Source of the DNA: Methylocaldum sp002005105
Lineage (GTDB): Bacteria; Pseudomonadota; Gammaproteobacteria; Methylococcales; Methylococcaceae
DNA length: 64,000 nt
Direction: 5' to 3'
Assembly (NCBI RefSeq): GCF_051027545.1
Contig: NZ_CP194902.1
Coordinates: 3,658,001-3,722,000, forward strand
Position numbers and translations under genes: made by a program. This document shows positions 60,996 through 64,000 of the stretch, in pieces. Each line of letters opens with the position of its first letter. Position 1 is the first letter of the stretch. The notes beneath the pieces were generated by a model. It had not been told where the DNA came from, did no database searches, and saw only the letters and a program-made list of their open reading frames with translations.

Positions 60996-62459
60996 TTAAG
61001 ATTCGAGGCGATGGTATCGGTCTTCGAACCGAACGATATCGTCCTCGCCGAGATAACTTCCGGATTGTACTTCAATGATTTCCAAAGGAATTGTGCCCGG
61101 ATTTTCAAGGCGATGCCTAATGCCGAGCGGGATATAAGTGGACTCGTTTTCGGTGAGAAGAAAGGTATCTTCACCGCGCGTCACTTGCGCCGTGCCTTTG
61201 ACGACGATCCAATGTTCCGCGCGATGGTGATGCATCTGTAGCGAGAGAGTCGCGCCAGGCTTAATCGTAAGGCGTTTTACCTGATAACGAGAGCCGTTAT
61301 CGATCGACTCATAATCACCCCAGGGCCTGTGAACTTTCGCGTGGAACACGTGCTCCGATCTATTGGCTTTCTTGAGATACTCCGTGATCGACTTAACATC
61401 CTGAGCTCTATCTTTGTGGGCCACTAAAACGGCATCCGTGGTTTCGATCACTACAACGTCTTCTATACCGACCGTGGCCAAAAAACGGTTCTGCGAATAC
61501 AGCAACGAGTTTCTCGTATCTTTGAGAAAGACATCGCCGATCGCGACGTTGCCGGAATCATCCGCAGGCTTCACTTCGCTGAGCGCCGGCCACGATCCAA
61601 GATCCGACCAACCCGCGTCCAGCGCCAATACGACGCCTCTAGGCACCTCCTCCGCCGCGGTGTTCAGCTTTTCCATGACAGCGTAATCGATCGAGTCACT
61701 AGGACATTGTGCAAATGCGTCCTTGTCGACACGTATGAAATCACCGTCACGTTTGCTGGCCGACAATGCCGCCTTGCAAGCGTCAAAGATTGCAGGCTGG
61801 CAACGACTAATTTGGTCAAGCCAGATTCCGGCCCGCATGATAAATATCCCACTGTTCCAGAAATAGCGGCCGGACGCGAGATAATCGGCAGCCGTTTTGG
61901 CATCCGGTTTTTCCGTAAACCCATCTAGAACGAATACGCCCTGCTCAATGTCAGCCCCGCGCCGAATATAACCAAAGCCTGTTTCCGGCTTTTGAGCCAC
62001 TATGCCGAACGTGACGATGTCACCTTTGGCAGCCAGTTCCACGGCTTTCGACATTCGCGCCTGAAATTCTGCGACATTTTCTACGTGATGATCGGAGGGT
62101 AATACCACCAAAACGGGATCGCACTCATCCTCTAAAGCGTACAAAGCTGCAAGAGTCACTGCCGGCGCGGTATTTTTTCCGATAGGCTCAAGAAGAATAG
62201 CGCTTCGGTCCAAGCCCATCTGTCTAAGCTGCTCTGCCACGATAAACCGGTGCATTTCGTTGCAGACGACCAAGGGCGACAGTAACTCTAACTGGCCCTC
62301 CTGAGCGCCCATGCTAATGACCCGATAAATCGTTTCCTGAAAGAGACTTTTATCTCCGACAAGCGGGAGGAATTGTTTTGGGTAAGCTTCCCGTGAAAAT
62401 GGCCATAATCGAGTACCGGCCCCTCCAGATAAAACCACAGCCTGAACAGATATCTTCAT
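60996..62459 (-). CDS. algA: Mannose-1-phosphate guanylyltransferase / mannose-6-phosphate isomerase
   Basis: Bifunctional type II PMI-GMP of 487 residues that makes GDP-mannose for exopolysaccharide or LPS. The N-terminal nucleotidyltransferase starts LSGGAGTRLWPFSREAYPKQ. The C-terminal cupin-type isomerase has RPWGDYESIDNGSRYQVKRL and the metal-binding region LQMHHHRAEHWIVVKG. Its 5' region shares 210 bp with the divergent sensor gene. Confidence 0.95.
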   Translation of the reverse strand: MKISVQAVVLSGGAGTRLWPFSREAYPKQFLPLVGDKSLFQETIYRVISMGAQEGQLELLSPLVVCNEMHRFIVAEQLRQMGLDRSAILLEPIGKNTAPAVTLAALYALEDECDPVLVVLPSDHHVENVAEFQARMSKAVELAAKGDIVTFGIVAQKPETGFGYIRRGADIEQGVFVLDGFTEKPDAKTAADYLASGRYFWNSGIFIMRAGIWLDQISRCQPAIFDACKAALSASKRDGDFIRVDKDAFAQCPSDSIDYAVMEKLNTAAEEVPRGVVLALDAGWSDLGSWPALSEVKPADDSGNVAIGDVFLKDTRNSLLYSQNRFLATVGIEDVVVIETTDAVLVAHKDRAQDVKSITEYLKKANRSEHVFHAKVHRPWGDYESIDNGSRYQVKRLTIKPGATLSLQMHHHRAEHWIVVKGTAQVTRGEDTFLLTENESTYIPLGIRHRLENPGTIPLEIIEVQSGSYLGEDDIVRFEDRYHRLES

Positions 62460-62668
62460 GAGCTTTCCGTAAAAATCGTCTGATCAGTACAAGAGTATAA
62501 ACGAGGCGGCTGAATCCTAGCCATCCCAGTTGCTCACAGGTGACTTGTACTTCCATTCGTCACGAAAGAGCGAGGCGGCAAACGATTGATTATCATTACA
62601 TGGGTTATACTGAAAAAAGGTTATCCGGATAAACGCCTAAGCCCGTTCTCTCAATTCAGTTCAAAATC

Positions 62669-64000
62669 TTGGCACTTCGAAAAATTTTCAACGGACCCGA
62701 ATTCGGTAGTACTGCCAGACCGAAATCATATCCGGCGCGTCTTTCGGCTGGGCAGGCTCGGGCTAGTTCCAAACCACGATCACCCTTCCTGAGCCTTTTT
62801 TGGAAAGGTTTTTTGTTTCTCAGCATCATGATCGTCGGAATTGGCAGCGCCTTCGCCATTCTGAATTATTTCTATCTCGAGTACCAATTTCAGGAGCAGC
62901 GCCAACTCGATAGACGTTTGCTAAGCAGACAAGTTCAAGACTTGCTGGACCGTTCGACTTCCCGTTTGCAGCAAATCGGCTCTTTGCTAGCCTCGGTCGG
63001 CGGCTTTGCTTCTGCTTTGACCGGAGAGGACTATGCGGGATTACGGCAAGCCGCTAACGTTTTCAACGATTTTCAGTACGATCTGGACATCGAGCGTCTT
63101 GCATTGTTTAAGCCGAATGCACAGCGATTCTGGCAATGGGGGGGTACTCCTGCGCCGGCGCAGGCGCCGCGTCCAGAAGAGCAAGCTACGGTTTTACAGG
63201 TATTCAAGGAAGAAAAGCCCTTGTCGTTGTTGTCGTGCGCCCAACATTGCACTCTAAACGCATACCAACCGGTTTTGTCCCAGGGACAGGTCGTTGGCGT
63301 GTTCAGTCTTACCCAATCTATCGCGCAGCTCGTAGTCGAACACCGCTCATTGACCGGTTCAGACCTGGGGATCTTGATCGCGAATGGCACGGAAGACAAT
63401 GCCTACTCTATCCCTAAGTGGTCTATGAGGATAGCCGCCCTCACCCACTTGGACCTCCTCGCTCCATTTCTGAAGCAGCTGTCCGAGCGTTTACCTAATC
63501 CGGTTATGGCGAGTGAGGACATTCATACTTGGAAAGGACGCTACTATGCGATCGATGTCATGCCGTTGAAGAATCTGCTTCAAGCGGAAGGATCGGTTCT
63601 GATGATAAGCGACGTCACCGCTCAGGTGAGTCACATTAGGCGAGCTGCCCGTGACGGTATTTTGCTGAGCGGTTTGAGCCTCTTAACGGCTGAGCTGCTG
63701 TTGCTTCTATTAATGCGCCTGCCGATCCGTCAGCTTCGCCGGCTGGCCGACACCCTACCGATGTTGGCACAAGGCGCCTATAAGGAAGCTCGACAGCGGC
63801 TTGCCCATCGGGCATCCGGACTCAACGATGAAATCACGATTCTGAGTGCAACAGCATTGACTCTGTCCCACCAACTTGAGGAGCAAGCACAGGCAATAAC
63901 GCACAAGACCACCGAACTGGCCGCCGAGCGCGATTTCGTTCAAGGGCTATTGGACACTGCGCAGGTCATTATCCTGACCCAAACAAGTCAAGGGCGAATT
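62669..64000 (+). CDS. Membrane sensor protein, N-terminal part (cut by window end)
   Basis: The frame is open from 62632 and runs to the window edge. A first transmembrane helix (FLSLFWKGFLFLSIMIVGIG, about 62790-62850) is followed by a periplasmic domain of about 230 residues, a second helix (LLSGLSLLTAELLLLLLM), a HAMP-like segment and a coiled coil leading to a PAS-like start (ERDFVQGLLDTAQVIILTQT). This is the layout of a sensor kinase or diguanylate cyclase; the output domain is outside. The start is uncertain: TTG at 62669, or ATG at 62827, which would cut into the helix. Confidence 0.75.
   Translation, partial: MALRKIFNGPEFGSTARPKSYPARLSAGQARASSKPRSPFLSLFWKGFLFLSIMIVGIGSAFAILNYFYLEYQFQEQRQLDRRLLSRQVQDLLDRSTSRLQQIGSLLASVGGFASALTGEDYAGLRQAANVFNDFQYDLDIERLALFKPNAQRFWQWGGTPAPAQAPRPEEQATVLQVFKEEKPLSLLSCAQHCTLNAYQPVLSQGQVVGVFSLTQSIAQLVVEHRSLTGSDLGILIANGTEDNAYSIPKWSMRIAALTHLDLLAPFLKQLSERLPNPVMASEDIHTWKGRYYAIDVMPLKNLLQAEGSVLMISDVTAQVSHIRRAARDGILLSGLSLLTAELLLLLLMRLPIRQLRRLADTLPMLAQGAYKEARQRLAHRASGLNDEITILSATALTLSHQLEEQAQAITHKTTELAAERDFVQGLLDTAQVIILTQTSQGRI

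Noticed and set aside
1..64000. CRISPR arrays, rRNA genes, insertion sequences with transposase, replication origin
   Set aside because: No regularly spaced repeats, rRNA sequence, transposase frame or DnaA-box cluster was seen.

Overview
The window looks like chromosomal DNA from a gammaproteobacterial methylotroph, probably a methanotroph of the Methylococcales. The main reason is the divergent pair mtdA (33566-34423) and fchA (34599-35222), which carries out tetrahydrofolate/tetrahydromethanopterin C1 transfer. Supporting signs are the gammaproteobacterial housekeeping blocks (trpFBA-accD-folC-dedD-cvpA-purF, lptM-lysA-dapF-DUF484-xerC, mutY-yggX) and two copper-handling loci. The species cannot be fixed from sequence alone.

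Region 1 (0-10.2 kb), all on the minus strand, is a nitrogen-acquisition cluster. It holds a Tat-exported nitrate-binding protein, a permease and a fused double ATPase (NrtABC type), a formate/nitrite channel, a PP2C-phosphatase/Ser-Thr-kinase fusion and cyanase. Both nrtA and the channel gene have a -24/-12 (sigma-54-like) promoter. Each promoter is followed by a short leader whose hexaloop hairpin (AACGGC) competes with an intrinsic terminator, as in ANTAR (NasT/NasR) antitermination. A MITE-like repeat pair brackets nrtA, and a frameshifted GMC oxidoreductase relic lies upstream.

Region 2 (10.2-35.7 kb) is core metabolism: uup, an unknown secreted protein with His/Cys motifs, gltA, truA, the tryptophan-to-purine supercluster, metZ, ugd, a histone-deacetylase-fold amidohydrolase, acnB, a DUF455 ferritin-like protein, ispG, a phosphoesterase, mtdA/fchA and a four-gene tRNA operon (Pro-Arg-His-Lys) with clear promoter and terminator.

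Region 3 (35.7-53.8 kb) mixes stress and housekeeping genes: zinc-ribbon microproteins, a 16-cysteine four-helix copper-storage-like protein, a DUF4383 membrane protein, a USP overlapping a LonB-like protease, rdgC, an L,D-transpeptidase, mutY-yggX, lptM-lysA-dapF-DUF484-xerC, DUF2333, rsgA, an M48 protease, orn and a receiver-Hpt protein.

Region 4 (53.8-59.8 kb) is an accessory patch between orn and ychF. It contains a bufferin-type RiPP operon (bufABC: Cys-rich precursor, DUF692 MNIO enzyme, DUF2063 partner), probably for copper buffering. It also has a small basic coiled-coil protein whose promoter is overlaid by GTTACGTAAC palindromes, a DUF262 gene with two internal deletions next to an intact HEPN gene (remnant of a defence pair), and a small phage-type HTH gene. 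The window ends with ychF, algA and the 5' part of a membrane sensor gene.
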